The notes below the pieces were generated by a model. The model worked only from the letters and a program-made list of their open reading frames with translations, did no database searches and had not been told where the DNA came from. From an uncultured Methylomonas sp. (lineage in GTDB: Bacteria; Pseudomonadota; Gammaproteobacteria; Methylococcales; Methylomonadaceae): a DNA stretch of 64,000 nucleotides. The stretch is from NCBI GenBank assembly GCA_936941155.1, contig CAKZJE010000033.1:124001-188000 (forward strand), given 5' to 3'. The translations under genes and the position numbers were made by a program. Shown one piece after another: positions 27,078 through 36,646 of the stretch (position 1 is its first letter; each line of letters begins with the position of its first letter).

Positions 27078-27106
27078 GTAGGGTGGGCACGCTGTTTTGC
27101 CCACCT
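27078..27106. repeat. GGTGGGC / GCCCACC hairpin
   Basis: GTAGGGTGGGC and GCCCACCTA enclose ACGCTGTTTT. This is a short inverted repeat in the purM upstream region, similar in design to other dispersed hairpins of the window. Confidence 0.6.
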
Positions 27107-27139
27107 AAACCTATTTTGATAATGTCTGAAAGTTCAGCT

Positions 27140-27178
27140 AAAAATTTTTAAGACGACTAGTCATCTTAGAAAAATTTA
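27140..27178. repeat. GACGAC palindrome copy 6
   Basis: The core is AAGACGACTAGTCATCTT with one arm substitution, flanked by AAAAATTTTT and AGAAAAATTT. It lies 115 bases upstream of the purM start. Confidence 0.87.
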
Positions 27179-27292
27179 GCAATTTTGATGTGGCAAAACA
27201 TTAAGCCCATCTTCCGCGTAAATCTATTCGTACTTGCTGGCGTGGTCTTGTACAATATTAGCATTTTTAAACGTTACCAAAAGAGAGAAATT

Positions 27293-28339
27293 GTGAGTCT
27301 ACCCAATCAGGAAAGCCTAAATTATAAAAGTGCTGGTGTTGATATTGAAGCAGGTGATGCGTTAGTTGAGCGAATTAAACCGATTGCTGCCAGAACTCGT
27401 ACCGCTGGTGTGATGGCAGGATTAGGTGGATTTGGTTCGCTGTTTGAATTGCCGTTAGATCGCTATCAAAAACCTGTGTTAGTTTCAGGCACGGACGGCG
27501 TGGGCACTAAACTGAAATTGGCATTCGATTTGAATATTCACAACACAGTTGGCATTGATTTAGTGGCAATGTGTGTGAATGATATTGTGGTGCAAGGTGC
27601 GGAGTCGTTGTTTTTCTTAGATTATTTTGCCACAGGCAAATTGGATGTTGATACCGCAGCGGCGGTGATTGAAGGCATCGGCAAAGGTTGTGAATTGGCA
27701 GGCGCGGCTTTAGTGGGTGGTGAAACCGCAGAAATGCCGGGCATGTATGGCGATGGCGAATATGATTTAGCGGGCTTTTGTGTCGGGATTGTGGAAAAAG
27801 AGCAATTGATTGACGGCAGCAAAGTGAAAGCCGGCGATAAATTGATTGGAATTGCGTCTTCTGGAGCGCATTCAAATGGTTATTCGCTGATTCGTAAAAT
27901 CGTTGAGGTGAGCGGTAGTTCTCTATCTGAACCTTTTAGCAATGGCAAAACCTTAGGCGAGGTTTTATTAGAGCCGACCCGAATTTATGTTAAACAATTG
28001 TTAGAATTGATAAAACACGTTGATGTTCATGCACTTGCGCATATTACAGGTGGCGGTATTACAGAAAACTTGCCGCGCGTATTGCCAGAAGGTTTGAATG
28101 CGCAAATTCAATTGGATTCATGGCAGTTGCCAGAAATTTTTCAATGGTTGCAAAAACAAGGCAATGTTTCGTTGCCGGATATGTTGACGACGTTTAATTG
28201 TGGAATTGGCATGATTGTGTGTGTTGCCGCAGAAGATGTTGATATGACGCTTAAAACTTTGCAACAGCAAGGCGAAACCGTGTTCAGCATTGGTGAAATT
28301 GTAGAAGCGGAAGGGAAAGCAAAAGTCGTTTATTGCTAA
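27293..28339 (+). CDS. purM: Phosphoribosylformylglycinamidine cyclo-ligase
   Basis: PurM (AIR synthetase) closes the imidazole ring in purine biosynthesis. The start was placed at GTG 27293 ([21 protein letters not shown]), preceded by AAGAGAG, giving 348 residues, the usual size. Family motifs present are [10 protein letters not shown], the ATP-binding [54 protein letters not shown], and [16 protein letters not shown]. It stands alone, without purN, which often follows it. A clear rho-independent terminator follows the stop. Confidence 0.95.
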   Translation: MSLPNQESLNYKSAGVDIEAGDALVERIKPIAARTRTAGVMAGLGGFGSLFELPLDRYQKPVLVSGTDGVGTKLKLAFDLNIHNTVGIDLVAMCVNDIVVQGAESLFFLDYFATGKLDVDTAAAVIEGIGKGCELAGAALVGGETAEMPGMYGDGEYDLAGFCVGIVEKEQLIDGSKVKAGDKLIGIASSGAHSNGYSLIRKIVEVSGSSLSEPFSNGKTLGEVLLEPTRIYVKQLLELIKHVDVHALAHITGGGITENLPRVLPEGLNAQIQLDSWQLPEIFQWLQKQGNVSLPDMLTTFNCGIGMIVCVAAEDVDMTLKTLQQQGETVFSIGEIVEAEGKAKVVYC

Positions 28340-28360
28340 AAACCGCTGCTTGAAAAAATA

Positions 28361-28399
28361 AAACCTCTGAGTTTTTTTTAAACTTCAGAGGTTTTTTTT
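28361..28399 (+). terminator. Rho-independent terminator of purM
   Basis: The stem AAACCTCTGA / TCAGAGGTTT encloses a T-rich loop and is followed by a T8 run. It begins 22 bases after the purM stop. Confidence 0.85.
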
Positions 28400-28442
28400 G
28401 CGGATAGGTTAGGAATGCGCATGAAATAAACTCGGCAACTTT

Positions 28443-28737
28443 ACGACTGGCAGTTCTTAAAGGCATAGCTATCTACACATCTTTAGTTTAAAAATTTATT
28501 ATATATCAATGATATATCGAAATATGTAGGTTGGGTTAGCTGCTTTTTTCGTCAGAAAAAAGAGCGTAACCCAACAAAGTGCGTTTATTTTAGTGTTGCA
28601 TGTTGGGTTACGCTTATCTCGCTTCGCTCAATAATGCTAACCCAACCTACAAAATCTCTTTATTATCAATAATTTTGTTATAAAAACTCTCAAGTTATCT
28701 TGTGTAGATACCTATGTCTTAAAGGACTGCCAGTCGT
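28443..28737. mobile_element. 295-bp MITE-like element with 37-bp terminal inverted repeats
   Basis: The left end, beginning ACGACTGGCAGTTCTTAAAG, and the right end pair over 37 positions with 33 matches. Its outermost 12 bases are the ACTGGCAGT palindrome arm found elsewhere as a compact hairpin. Nested inside at 28526-28650 is a second inverted repeat, GTAGGTTGGGTTAGC ... GCTAACCCAACCTAC. No coding sequence is present. It fills most of the gap between purM and mltD. Confidence 0.8.
28526..28650. repeat. GTAGGTTGGGTTAGC inverted repeat nested in the 295-bp element
   Basis: The outer arms GTAGGTTGGGTTAGC and GCTAACCCAACCTAC are perfect. Inner copies (GCGTAACCCAACA, TGTTGGGTTACGC) give a compound secondary structure. 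Elements of this type are widely dispersed in some filamentous and sulfur bacteria. Confidence 0.8.
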
Positions 28738-28780
28738 GACCTCAGCGATTTTTTGTATACATTACTTACTAGCAGCCTGA

Positions 28781-30202
28781 TTAAGCTTTCACCACTGCTT
28801 TTGCAGGTTTAACCGCTGTTTTTGCAGGCTGTGGCAAAGGTGGCAAACGCAACACGCTACCAATCACCAATTTTTGCTCTTTCAATTGATTGATTTCCAC
28901 AATCGTTTCCACTGTCACTTCATGCAGCTTAGCGATAGCGTTTAAATCCTCGCCCGCTTTAATTTTATGCTCAGTCCATTTCACCAGTTCAGTTTTTGGC
29001 AATTGTGCCAATTTTCGTTTAAATGACGCTGCATTTTTTGATTTAATCAACAACTTATATGAACCATCTGGCGCAGTAATCGCATGGTTAAACGCAGGAT
29101 TTAAACTAAAAAACTCATCCTCTGGCATTCCTGCTAATTCAGCCGCTTTACTTAAATCTAATTGTGACGATATATCCACCGCTTTAAACACCGGTGAATT
29201 AGAAATAGGATGCAGAGCTAAATTATATTCTTCTGCATGAGAAAGTATTTTCGCAATTGCCAATAATTTAGGCACATAACTTTTTGTTTCCTCTGGCAAA
29301 TCTAAAGACCAATAACTCGCATCTAAAGACTGGTCAAGATTTTTTTTGATCGCTTTTTGCACGGTGCGTGCACCGGAATTATAAGAGGCTAATGCCAATA
29401 ACCAATCACCATCAAATTGTTTATTCAAACGTTTTAAATAGGTTGTTGCCGCTTCTGTTGATGCAGAAACATCACGGCGACCGTCATACCACCAGTTTTG
29501 TTTTAAACCATACGATGTGCCTGTGGTTGGCGTAAATTGCCATAAACCTGCGGCTTCCGCATGAGATTGCGCATTCACTTGAAAAGCACTTTCTATCATG
29601 GGTAATAAAGCCAGTTCACCGGGCAATTGTTTGGTGTCGAGTTGATCGACAATCATGTACAAATAAGGTTGTGCCCGCCGCTGTAGCGCGGTTAAGTTTT
29701 TGGGGTGTTTAAGAAAATTTTGCACTTCTTGTGTGACACGCGGATTGTCAGCATCCGGTAAGGCGTACATGGAAAACAGGCGTTTCCAGAGCGAGCGTGT
29801 GTGTCGAGCAACCGCAAGGGCTGCGATAGAGTTTGCTGTTGATTTTGTAACAGATTGTTTATGCTGTATCTTTTCTGCAAAGGGTAATTGCGGGTTTATA
29901 ACACTAGTCTGTCGAACTACGGTTTTTTGCGACACAATCGGACGCTGCGATTCAGTCAATGTTTGTGGCACTGCTGCTGGCTCGATTTTCGCTGGCGCAA
30001 CAGGCGGCTCCGCTTGTGCAGCTTGTTGCACTTGCACCGCAGGTTGTGGCTCTAGCATTTCATTCACAATTGTTTTTGCAGGCATTTCCTGATCTATGCT
30101 CAAATGACTCGCAGATTGTTCTGTACAACCTGATAGCATTAAAACGTTCAAAATAAATAAATAATAGGATGACCTGTTAAAATTGGCTAATATCATAGTC
30201 AA
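28781..30202 (-). CDS. mltD: Membrane-bound lytic murein transglycosylase D with LysM domain
   Basis: This outer-membrane lipoprotein cleaves peptidoglycan glycan strands. The signal peptide ends at a lipobox, LMLSGC (Cys about residue 26). A proline- and glutamine-rich periplasmic linker follows to about residue 130. The SLT domain has the catalytic Glu in LLPMIESAFQVNAQS and the motifs AAGLWQFTPTTG and LALASYNSGARTV. A LysM domain near the C-terminus (EHKIKAGEDLNAIAKLHEVT) binds peptidoglycan. It is divergent from the YafS-like methyltransferase gene, matching the enterobacterial mltD-gloB-yafS-rnhA order but without gloB. Confidence 0.93.
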   Translation of the reverse strand: MTMILANFNRSSYYLFILNVLMLSGCTEQSASHLSIDQEMPAKTIVNEMLEPQPAVQVQQAAQAEPPVAPAKIEPAAVPQTLTESQRPIVSQKTVVRQTSVINPQLPFAEKIQHKQSVTKSTANSIAALAVARHTRSLWKRLFSMYALPDADNPRVTQEVQNFLKHPKNLTALQRRAQPYLYMIVDQLDTKQLPGELALLPMIESAFQVNAQSHAEAAGLWQFTPTTGTSYGLKQNWWYDGRRDVSASTEAATTYLKRLNKQFDGDWLLALASYNSGARTVQKAIKKNLDQSLDASYWSLDLPEETKSYVPKLLAIAKILSHAEEYNLALHPISNSPVFKAVDISSQLDLSKAAELAGMPEDEFFSLNPAFNHAITAPDGSYKLLIKSKNAASFKRKLAQLPKTELVKWTEHKIKAGEDLNAIAKLHEVTVETIVEINQLKEQKLVIGSVLRLPPLPQPAKTAVKPAKAVVKA

Positions 30203-30286
30203 TGCCCTCGATAATATTGTAATTTTTAGATTGTAACATCATGGTTTTTGACTTTAATAGCTTTTTTGACCTGAGACCCGTAAAAA

Positions 30287-31003
30287 ATGAAACGAAAATT
30301 TTTATTTAGCTGTTATGAATCGCCGCGAGGCAAGCTATTACAGGCACTAGAAGTCGATTATTTAAAACGCTCGATTACGGTGGGTTGCCAACAAACTATT
30401 TTACAGATTGGCGGTTTAGGGTGGGAAAATGAATTTATGGATTGTTCGTTGTATCAACGCTTTACCATTATCGATACGTTGGGAGAAGGCTTTGCAGAGG
30501 CAAGCAAAATTAGGGCGCGGGCGTTTAGTTTGCCCATTCAGAGCAATAGCGTTGATTTGGTGATTTTGCCGCATATTTTAGAATTTGATGCAAAGCGTTT
30601 TCAAACCATGCGCGAAGTAGAGCGGGTGTTAAAACCGGAGGGAGATTTAATTGTATTAAGTCTAAATCCTTGGAGTTTGTGGCTGCGCACTCAGTATTTA
30701 TGGGATAGAAAACTGGCGGACTCATGGTGGCAAGGACATTTTATTACGCGGTCGCGCTTGTTGGATTGGTTAAAACTGTTGAATTTTGAAGTGAAAACGA
30801 CGGCAGAATTCGGCATAGATTCTTGTAAACTTAACATTGGTACATTTGATTTGAGTCAAAACACATTGCTTGCCACAGCGTATGCAATTAGAGCAGTAAA
30901 ACGCCGCTACACATTAATTCCGTTAGCCCCTGCAACCATGAGTTCACAGCCTGTTTTGGCTGCCAGTGGTTTAGAATCCTCAAGGACAGAACACCATGAG
31001 TGA
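30287..31003 (+). CDS. SAM-dependent methyltransferase, YafS-like
   Basis: This is a class I methyltransferase-like protein of 238 residues. A degenerate SAM-binding start is seen in [15 protein letters not shown]. The methyltransferase-11 core continues with [38 protein letters not shown] and [13 protein letters not shown]. Its position, divergent from mltD and overlapping rnhA by 8 bases, is the conserved place of yafS. The substrate is unknown. It is co-transcribed with rnhA. Confidence 0.85.
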   Translation: MKRKFLFSCYESPRGKLLQALEVDYLKRSITVGCQQTILQIGGLGWENEFMDCSLYQRFTIIDTLGEGFAEASKIRARAFSLPIQSNSVDLVILPHILEFDAKRFQTMREVERVLKPEGDLIVLSLNPWSLWLRTQYLWDRKLADSWWQGHFITRSRLLDWLKLLNFEVKTTAEFGIDSCKLNIGTFDLSQNTLLATAYAIRAVKRRYTLIPLAPATMSSQPVLAASGLESSRTEHHE

Positions 31004-31436
31004 CAGCGTGATTATTTATACGGACGGCGCGTGTAAAGGAAATCCCGGCATTGGCGGCTGGGGCGTGTGGTTGCAATATAAAGGTAAAGAACGGGAATTA
31101 TGCGGTGGTGAGTTGGAAACCACGAATAATCGCATGGAGTTAATGGCGGCAATTCAGGCCTTGGAAGTGCTAACTCGCGCTTGTGTGGTTGAGCTGCATA
31201 CCGATTCTAAATATGTCGTGCAAGGTATTCAGGAATGGTTGCCTAATTGGAAAAAACGTGGCTGGAAAACAGCGGCAAAAACGCCTGTAAAAAATGAAGA
31301 TTTGTGGCGTAGATTAGATACTGCAATTAGTCGGCATGAAATAAAATGGGTCTGGGTGAAAGGGCATTCAGGAAACTTTGGCAATGAAAAAGCCGATAGT
31401 TTGGCAAACAAAGGCATTGAGACTTTAAATCTATAA
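30996..31436 (+). CDS. rnhA: Ribonuclease HI
   Basis: RNase HI degrades the RNA strand of RNA-DNA hybrids. The 146-residue protein has the full catalytic set: Asp in [13 protein letters not shown], Glu in [10 protein letters not shown], Asp in LHTDSKYV, and Asp near the C-terminus in GNEKADSLA, with His in VKGHSGN. It overlaps the methyltransferase gene by 8 bases. dnaQ, which often follows rnhA, is not present; a repeat-rich gap follows instead. Confidence 0.97.
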   Translation: MSDSVIIYTDGACKGNPGIGGWGVWLQYKGKERELCGGELETTNNRMELMAAIQALEVLTRACVVELHTDSKYVVQGIQEWLPNWKKRGWKTAAKTPVKNEDLWRRLDTAISRHEIKWVWVKGHSGNFGNEKADSLANKGIETLNL

Positions 31437-31449
31437 AACCATAAACTCT

Positions 31450-31487
31450 GAAAGTTTTTAAGACGACTGATCGTCTTGAAAAATTTT
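31450..31487. repeat. GACGAC palindrome copy 7
   Basis: The core is AAGACGACTGATCGTCTT, with one centre-adjacent change, flanked by GAAAGTTTTT and GAAAAATTTT. It starts 13 bases after the rnhA stop. Confidence 0.9.
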
Positions 31488-31718
31488 GTGAGTTCTACAA
31501 CCCTATAGCCAACTGACTTTAAAGTGATGATCTTTGTACATGACAAAAAATAACTCATTTTATGGAGGTATCAAGCTTCGCCTGACATGCAAGCAAAGCT
31601 TGCACTCCGATTAGAAGGTATCGTTGAGAAAATGCAAAACGATCCTTTTTTAACGATTTTTAGATACCGCCTTGCCAATTAAAACAAGACGGTAGGAGAT
31701 AATTAGAACATTGCTAAA

Positions 31719-31817
31719 AATAACTTCCCGACTTTGAAATAAACCATTCGCCTTGAGCTTGTCGAAGAGGGATGTGATTCGACAAGCTCAACACCAACGG
31801 CTTTAGGGAAGTTATTG
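31719..31817. repeat. Nested inverted repeat downstream of gltA
   Basis: The outer arms are AATAACTTCCC (31719-31729) and GGGAAGTTATT (31807-31817). The inner arms are TTGAGCTTGTCGAA and TTCGACAAGCTCAA (31753-31791). The inner repeat is of the widespread CTTCGACAAGCTCA type. The whole could fold as one structure and end gltA transcription. Confidence 0.7.
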
Positions 31818-31829
31818 TTGACCCTATCC

Positions 31830-33128
31830 TTAGCGAGCGTTAATCGGCAAAACATCGCGTTGAACAGCTCCTTTATAAAGCTGTCTAGGTCTGCCAATTT
31901 TTTGTTCTGGATCAGAAATCATTTCATCCCAATGTGCAATCCAGCCGATGGTTCTGCCCATTGCAAAAATCGCGGTAAACATATTGCTAGGGATTCCTAA
32001 GGCGCGTAGCACAATGCCGGAATAAAAATCGACATTCGGATAGAGTTTTTTCGCCACAAAATATTCATCTTCCAAGGCAATGCGCTCTAATTCCATAGCT
32101 AATTTAAATAATCTATCGTCATGCAATCCTAATTCTGTTAATACTTCATGGCATGTTTCACGCATTAATTTAGCGCGTGGGTCGTAATTTTTATAAACTC
32201 GATGTCCAAATCCCATTAATCTAAAGCTGTCGTTTTTATCTTTCGCTCTTTTGATATACGTTTCAATTTGCGACACATCACCAATTTGCTCTAACATTTT
32301 TAACACGGCTTCGTTTGCACCACCATGTGCCGCGCCCCATAAACAGGCAATACCCGCAGTAATGCACGCAAATGGGTTTGCGCCGCTAGAACCTGCTAAG
32401 CGCACAGTGGATGTTGAAGCATTTTGTTCGTGGTCGGCATGAAGAATTAAAATTCTATCTAACGCTCTGACTAATACTGGATTAGGTATATATTCTTCAC
32501 AAGGCGTGCCGTGCATCATCCACATGAAGTTTTCAACATAGGTCAGTTTGTTTTTGGGGTACATGAACGGTAAACCCGTGCTGTACTTGTGACACATGGC
32601 AACAATGGTCGGTACTTTCGCCAATAAACGCACGGCACTTAAATCGCGGTCTTTTTTGGATTTAACGTCTAAGGCATCGTGATAAAACGCAGATAACGCC
32701 CCCACAATTCCCACCATAACCGCCATCGGATGCGCATCACGGCGAAAGCCTTTAAAAAAGTTGGTTAATTGGTCGTGCACCATTGTGTGATGGGTAATAT
32801 TTTGAATATACCCCTCTAATTGAGCGGTAGTGGGAAGCTCACCATGCAACAATAAATAACAAACTTCCAAAAAAGTACATTGTTCGGCAAGCTGCTCAAT
32901 GGGATAACCGCGATAAAGCAAAATACCCTCGTCACCGTCTATATAAGTGATGCTTGAAGAGCAGCTTGCGGTTGAAAGAAATCCAGGATCGTATGTGAAC
33001 ATACCACTTTGAGTTTGCAAAGCGCGTATATCAACAACATCAGGGCCTATTGTTCCTGACAATACCGGAAGTTCAAACGACTTTTCGGTGGTTTTATCTG
33101 TGAATGTAACAGTGTGCAGATTAGTCAT
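31830..33128 (-). CDS. gltA: Citrate synthase (type II)
   Basis: This enzyme condenses acetyl-CoA with oxaloacetate. The 432-residue product has the catalytic His in [15 protein letters not shown], the second His in [15 protein letters not shown], and Asp in [11 protein letters not shown]. The N-terminal beta-rich region typical of the hexameric Gram-negative type is present ([20 protein letters not shown]). It stands alone, without sdh nearby, although sdhAB is in the same window. A nested inverted repeat lies downstream. Confidence 0.97.
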   Translation of the reverse strand: MTNLHTVTFTDKTTEKSFELPVLSGTIGPDVVDIRALQTQSGMFTYDPGFLSTASCSSSITYIDGDEGILLYRGYPIEQLAEQCTFLEVCYLLLHGELPTTAQLEGYIQNITHHTMVHDQLTNFFKGFRRDAHPMAVMVGIVGALSAFYHDALDVKSKKDRDLSAVRLLAKVPTIVAMCHKYSTGLPFMYPKNKLTYVENFMWMMHGTPCEEYIPNPVLVRALDRILILHADHEQNASTSTVRLAGSSGANPFACITAGIACLWGAAHGGANEAVLKMLEQIGDVSQIETYIKRAKDKNDSFRLMGFGHRVYKNYDPRAKLMRETCHEVLTELGLHDDRLFKLAMELERIALEDEYFVAKKLYPNVDFYSGIVLRALGIPSNMFTAIFAMGRTIGWIAHWDEMISDPEQKIGRPRQLYKGAVQRDVLPINAR

Positions 33129-33413
33129 GGCATCCTTCTTGTTTCATTAAAGTGTAAGAACTTGTGTAGTAAACGTAGGTAGTTGAAATATAAAATATTT
33201 TAAATAAAACCATCTACGCCTTTAGCGTAAGAGAGCTATTTTAACAAAGCTTAACAAATCTCTCGCTTTAAATTAAGCAAAAAACTATCCATACCAAGTA
33301 TACAGTTGCGGTTTAAGAATTGAAATAAGGCACTTAATTTATTTAAAAATAAAATTTAAACAATGACTTACCCTTAGAAAGCTTATTAATATAAAAAATA
33401 ATAAATTTAATGC

Positions 33414-33442
33414 TTGCCAAATCATTAAACTGTATATATAAT
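33414..33442 (+). promoter_or_regulatory. Sigma-70 promoter of tRNA-Leu
   Basis: TTGCCA (33414-33419) and a perfect TATAAT (33437-33442) are separated by 17 bases, placing transcription start about 7 bases downstream, about 20 bases before the tRNA. The surrounding region 33129-33413 is AT-rich and must also hold the gltA promoter; nothing else is seen there. Confidence 0.75.
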
Positions 33443-33468
33443 GACCACTCTACTGAAATATCAGACAT

Positions 33469-33555
33469 GCCTTGGTGGTGAAATCGGTAGACACACAAGA
33501 CTTAAAATCTTGCGCCTTCACGGGCATGCCGGTTCGATTCCGGCCTAAGGCACCA
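33469..33555 (+). tRNA. tRNA-Leu (anticodon TAA)
   Basis: This is an 87-base tRNA with a long variable arm and encoded CCA. The acceptor arms GCCTTGG and CTAAGGC pair with one G-T wobble. The anticodon stem CAAGA/TCTTG holds the loop CTTAAAA, giving anticodon TAA. The T arm has GGTTCGATTCC. A strong promoter precedes it and a terminator follows. Confidence 0.96.
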
Positions 33556-33560
33556 AATTT

Positions 33561-33597
33561 AAAAAAGAGCTACAAAGCAATTTGTAGCTCTTTTTTT
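33561..33597 (+). terminator. Rho-independent terminator of tRNA-Leu
   Basis: AAAAAAGAGCTACAAA and TTTGTAGCTCTTTTTTT form a long stem around GCAA, ending in a T run. The A run on the left makes it usable from the opposite strand too, towards the response-regulator gene. Confidence 0.88.
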
Positions 33598-33650
33598 ATG
33601 CCCGTTAGTTTTTCAAACCTCTGTTGATAGAATCTTTATCTTAAGCAAAT

Positions 33651-34301
33651 TCAAATACTTAAATCTATTCCTGCATAATTCCATTTCGCGGCAAGCTGGG
33701 TTAATTCCACATCATTTTTCACCTGTAGCTTTTCGTAAACACGATAACGGTAAGTGTTGATGGTTTTGTCACTTAACTTTAAAATCTGCGCCATTTCTTG
33801 AATACTGCGGTGATAACGCAAGATTAAACTAACCACTTCTGCTTCGCGTTTTGAAAGTTGCAAGAAAGGGCTGTTCTCAGTTTTTTGCGCATACTGATCC
33901 GTGATGTTATCTTCCGTATCTTCTGCTAAATAAATTTCACCCGACATCACCGTGCAAATGGCTTTTACCATTTCAGTCACCGCTGAGTTTTTAGAAATAA
34001 ACCCCATCGCTCCCAGCTTTAATAATTGTTTTGGAATAACTCCGTCGTTATAAGCTGATAATGCAATGATTTTTGCAGTGGAGTGCGCTTGCAAAACTTG
34101 GCGACAAGCTTCTATGCCGCCCATTCCCGGCATTCTTACATCCATCAAAATAACGTCGGGGCGCAGTTGCTCGGTAAACAAAAGTGCTTGTTCACCGCAA
34201 CTGGCAATGCCTACGACAGAAATATTCTCCACTGCATTTAATAAGGCAGCAATCCCAGTTCGTACTAATTCGTGGTCATCAACTAATAATACCTTAATCA
34301 T
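33651..34301 (-). CDS. NarL/FixJ response regulator of the GacA/UvrY type
   Basis: This is a 216-residue two-component response regulator. The receiver domain has the acidic pair in LLVDDHELVRTG, the phospho-acceptor Asp in DVILMDVRMPGMGG, and Lys in GAMGFISKNSAVTE. The LuxR-type HTH follows (LSKREAEVVSLILR, LKLSDKTINTYRYRVYEKLQ). The overall sequence matches GacA/UvrY, which controls CsrA-sequestering small RNAs. uvrC, the usual neighbour, is absent and no histidine kinase is adjacent. It ends the proA-nadD-rsfS run, 8 bases after rsfS. Confidence 0.85.
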   Translation of the reverse strand: MIKVLLVDDHELVRTGIAALLNAVENISVVGIASCGEQALLFTEQLRPDVILMDVRMPGMGGIEACRQVLQAHSTAKIIALSAYNDGVIPKQLLKLGAMGFISKNSAVTEMVKAICTVMSGEIYLAEDTEDNITDQYAQKTENSPFLQLSKREAEVVSLILRYHRSIQEMAQILKLSDKTINTYRYRVYEKLQVKNDVELTQLAAKWNYAGIDLSI

Positions 34302-34309
34302 TATTATCT

Positions 34310-34669
34310 CTAAGGAGTCATTCCTGTTTCTTGGCTGCGACTAGCAATTGACCAAAGTTTTTCCAATTGATACAACTCTCTTGCTTTAGCTGTCATCACA
34401 TGGACGATAATATTATCCAAATCTAGCAGTACCCAATCCGAGCCTTGATCGCTGCCTTCTAATCCTAAAGGGCGGACTCCAAATTCTTTCAGTTTATCAG
34501 TTACATAGCCACACAAAGATTTTGCATGACGTTCTGACATTGCGGTGACAATAATCATAAAATCAGTGACACTGGTTCTGCCTTTCACATCAATCACCGT
34601 GATGTTTTCACCTTTACGCAAATCAAGTTCATCCGATACTACTTTGACTAATTCATTTTCTTCTAGCAT
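34310..34669 (-). CDS. rsfS: Ribosome silencing factor RsfS
   Basis: RsfS (Iojap family) binds ribosomal protein uL14 and prevents subunit joining in starvation. The 119-residue protein has the family blocks GENITVIDVKGRTSVTDFMI, SERHAKSLCGYV and SDWVLLDLDNIIVHVM. It follows nadD in the conserved proA-nadD-rsfS order. rlmH, often next, is replaced here by the response regulator. Confidence 0.95.
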   Translation of the reverse strand: MLEENELVKVVSDELDLRKGENITVIDVKGRTSVTDFMIIVTAMSERHAKSLCGYVTDKLKEFGVRPLGLEGSDQGSDWVLLDLDNIIVHVMTAKARELYQLEKLWSIASRSQETGMTP

Positions 34670-34701
34670 TTCTATTCCTAAGATGTAAAGTTCCGTATCC
34701 C

Positions 34702-35325
34702 CTACGGTAGGTTATAAAGCGTGTGTTGCTCTATGTAGTGTATAACATTGTCAGGCAATAAAAAACGGATACTGCGCCCTGTTGCCTGCAATTTCCGAAT
34801 CACTGTGGCTGAAATATCCAGCTGTGTGACGGGTTGAAAAAACAGTTTTCCTGCGGTTTTTGTGCTGAGTTCTGATTTATCTGTGGTAAAACATTGTGTT
34901 AAAAAATCGCACAAAGGAATTTTTTCACTCTGCGGGCGCGTCATCACCACAATATGCGCGTAAGCAAATAATGTTTGCCATTGATGCCAGCGCGATAAAT
35001 GGACAAACGCATCATTGCCCATAAATAACAGCAGCGTCGTGTTTGGCAGCTCTTCACGCAAGGATTTTAGCGTATCCACCATATAAGAATGCCCTTTTCT
35101 ATCCAATTCACGGCTGTCGCAAACTAAGCCTTTTTCATCTTGAATCGCCAGTTGCAGCATTTGTAAACGATTGAAAGGCGTGACTTGCGAGCTGTTTTTT
35201 AACGGCGATTGATGACAAGGAATCAAACGTAACTGGTCTAACTGAAAAATTTCTTTTACTTCCAGCGCGGTGCGCAAATGTCCATAATGCACCGGATCAA
35301 ACGTGCCGCCGTAAATTCCAATCAT
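34702..35325 (-). CDS. nadD: Nicotinate-nucleotide adenylyltransferase
   Basis: NadD adenylates nicotinate mononucleotide in NAD synthesis. The start was placed at ATG 35323-35325 (MIGIYGGTFDPVHYGHLRTA), giving 207 residues with the nucleotidyl-transferase HxGH motif and the C-terminal ISATVIR motif. The frame remains open upstream through a palindrome (35340-35373), where an ATG encoding MTASPSKDWQS also occurs. That longer start cannot be excluded, but it would add an element-derived N-terminus. Confidence 0.92.
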   Translation of the reverse strand: MIGIYGGTFDPVHYGHLRTALEVKEIFQLDQLRLIPCHQSPLKNSSQVTPFNRLQMLQLAIQDEKGLVCDSRELDRKGHSYMVDTLKSLREELPNTTLLLFMGNDAFVHLSRWHQWQTLFAYAHIVVMTRPQSEKIPLCDFLTQCFTTDKSELSTKTAGKLFFQPVTQLDISATVIRKLQATGRSIRFLLPDNVIHYIEQHTLYNLP

Positions 35326-35339
35326 TTTCAGCTCAGAAC

Positions 35340-35373
35340 ATGACTGCCAGTCCTTTGAAGGACTGGCAGTCAT
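35340..35373. repeat. ACTGCCAGTCCTT palindrome at the nadD 5' edge
   Basis: Arms ATGACTGCCAGTCCTT and AAGGACTGGCAGTCAT surround TG, perfect over 16 bases each. On the minus strand it reads MTASPSKDWQS in frame with nadD, the same frame as the copy inside sdhE. Confidence 0.92.
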
Positions 35374-35389
35374 TACGCTATCGGTTTGA

Positions 35390-36646
35390 TTATTGACGAA
35401 TTTGTCCATCGCCCAGCACGATATATTTTAAACTGGTTAAACCTTCTAAGCCCACAGGCCCCCGCGCATGGAGTTTATCCGTGCTAATGCCAATTTCCGC
35501 GCCTAATCCATATTCAAAACCATCAGCAAAACGTGTCGAGGCATTGACCATTACCGAACTGGAATCAACTTCACGCAGAAACCGCCGCGCTAAGCTGTAA
35601 TCTTCAGTCACAATCGCATCAGTATGTGCCGAGCCATACTGATTAATATGCGCAATTGCCTCATCCATATCCGCCACAATTTTAATCGACAAAATCGGAG
35701 CTAAATATTCGGTGTGCCAATCTTCTTCAGTCGCGCGTGATGCTTGTGGAATCAAAGCGCAGGTTTTTAAACAACCGCGTAACTCAACGCCTTTTTCCAA
35801 ATATTTTTCCGTCAGAATCGGCAACACTTTTCCGGCAATACTTTCAGCAACTAATAAAGTTTCCATTGCATTGCACACACCATAACGGTGCGTTTTCGCA
35901 TTCATTGCAATCGTCACTGCTTTGTCTAAATCGGCTTTATCATCAATATAAACATGACAAATGCCGTCTAAATGTTTAATCACAGGAATGGTGGCTTCCT
36001 TAGTAATCCGCTCGATTAAGCTTTTGCCGCCGCGTGGCACAATCACATCAACATACACTTGCATGGTAATCAACTCGCCCACCGCAGCTCTATCGGTTGT
36101 GCCAACCACTTGCACAGCTTCTGTTGGCAATCCTGCTTGCTGCAAACCTTTCGCAATACAGGCAGCAATCGCTTGATTAGAATGAATTGACTCTGAGCCG
36201 CCGCGCAAAATACAAGCATTGCCCGATTTTAAACACAATGCCGCCGCGTCAATTGTTACGTTAGGGCGCGATTCATAAATAATCCCGATAACGCCAAGCG
36301 GCACGCGCATTTGTCCAACTTGAATTCCGGTCGGGCGATAGCGCAAATTGGTAATTTCACCAACAGGATCTGGCAAACTGGCAACTTGTTTTAAACCTTC
36401 AATCATTGCAGTGATGCGGCTGGGTGTCAGCTCCAATCTATCCAACGATGCGGCATCTAAACCATTCGCTTTTCCCGCGCTTAAATCTTTTTGATTTTCC
36501 GCTGCGAGATTTTCACGGCTATTTTCTATTTGCTCTGCAATGGCAAATAAAGCCTGATTTTTTTTATTGGAATCGGCTTTGCTAATTTCACGACCAGCCT
36601 GTCTTGCCTGCTGCCCCAATTGCTGCATAATTGCTTTAATATCCAC
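35390..36646 (-). CDS. proA: Gamma-glutamyl phosphate reductase
   Basis: ProA reduces gamma-glutamyl phosphate to the semialdehyde in proline biosynthesis. The 418-residue protein has the catalytic Cys in [14 protein letters not shown] and the conserved [18 protein letters not shown]-type, [12 protein letters not shown] and [11 protein letters not shown] blocks. The C-terminal [17 protein letters not shown] is standard. It heads the proA-nadD-rsfS run; proB is not adjacent. Confidence 0.96.
   Translation of the reverse strand: MDIKAIMQQLGQQARQAGREISKADSNKKNQALFAIAEQIENSRENLAAENQKDLSAGKANGLDAASLDRLELTPSRITAMIEGLKQVASLPDPVGEITNLRYRPTGIQVGQMRVPLGVIGIIYESRPNVTIDAAALCLKSGNACILRGGSESIHSNQAIAACIAKGLQQAGLPTEAVQVVGTTDRAAVGELITMQVYVDVIVPRGGKSLIERITKEATIPVIKHLDGICHVYIDDKADLDKAVTIAMNAKTHRYGVCNAMETLLVAESIAGKVLPILTEKYLEKGVELRGCLKTCALIPQASRATEEDWHTEYLAPILSIKIVADMDEAIAHINQYGSAHTDAIVTEDYSLARRFLREVDSSSVMVNASTRFADGFEYGLGAEIGISTDKLHARGPVGLEGLTSLKYIVLGDGQIRQ

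Larger units (their letters stand above)
26851..27292. other. Intergenic region between the FHA-like gene and purM, with three repeats
   Basis: This 442-base divergent region carries a 116-bp MITE-like element (26881-26996), a GGTGGGC/GCCCACC hairpin (27078-27106) and GACGAC copy 6 (27140-27178). A TACAAT sequence at 27251-27256 is a plausible purM -10 box, although no good -35 box is seen. The reading frame of purM stays open back to 27185, but that part is treated as leader. Confidence 0.5.
31437..31829. other. Repeat-rich gap between rnhA and gltA
   Basis: This 393-base convergent gap holds GACGAC copy 7 (31450-31487), a GCAAGCAAAGCTTGC stretch (about 31583-31597), and a nested inverted repeat at 31719-31817. 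No gene is supported; the short minus-strand frame through it mostly reads the repeats. Confidence 0.55.

Noticed and set aside
28443-28737. Possible CRISPR or tRNA-like structure from the multiple inverted repeats
   Set aside because: There are no regularly spaced direct repeats with unique spacers, and no cloverleaf; the structure is nested inverted repeats.
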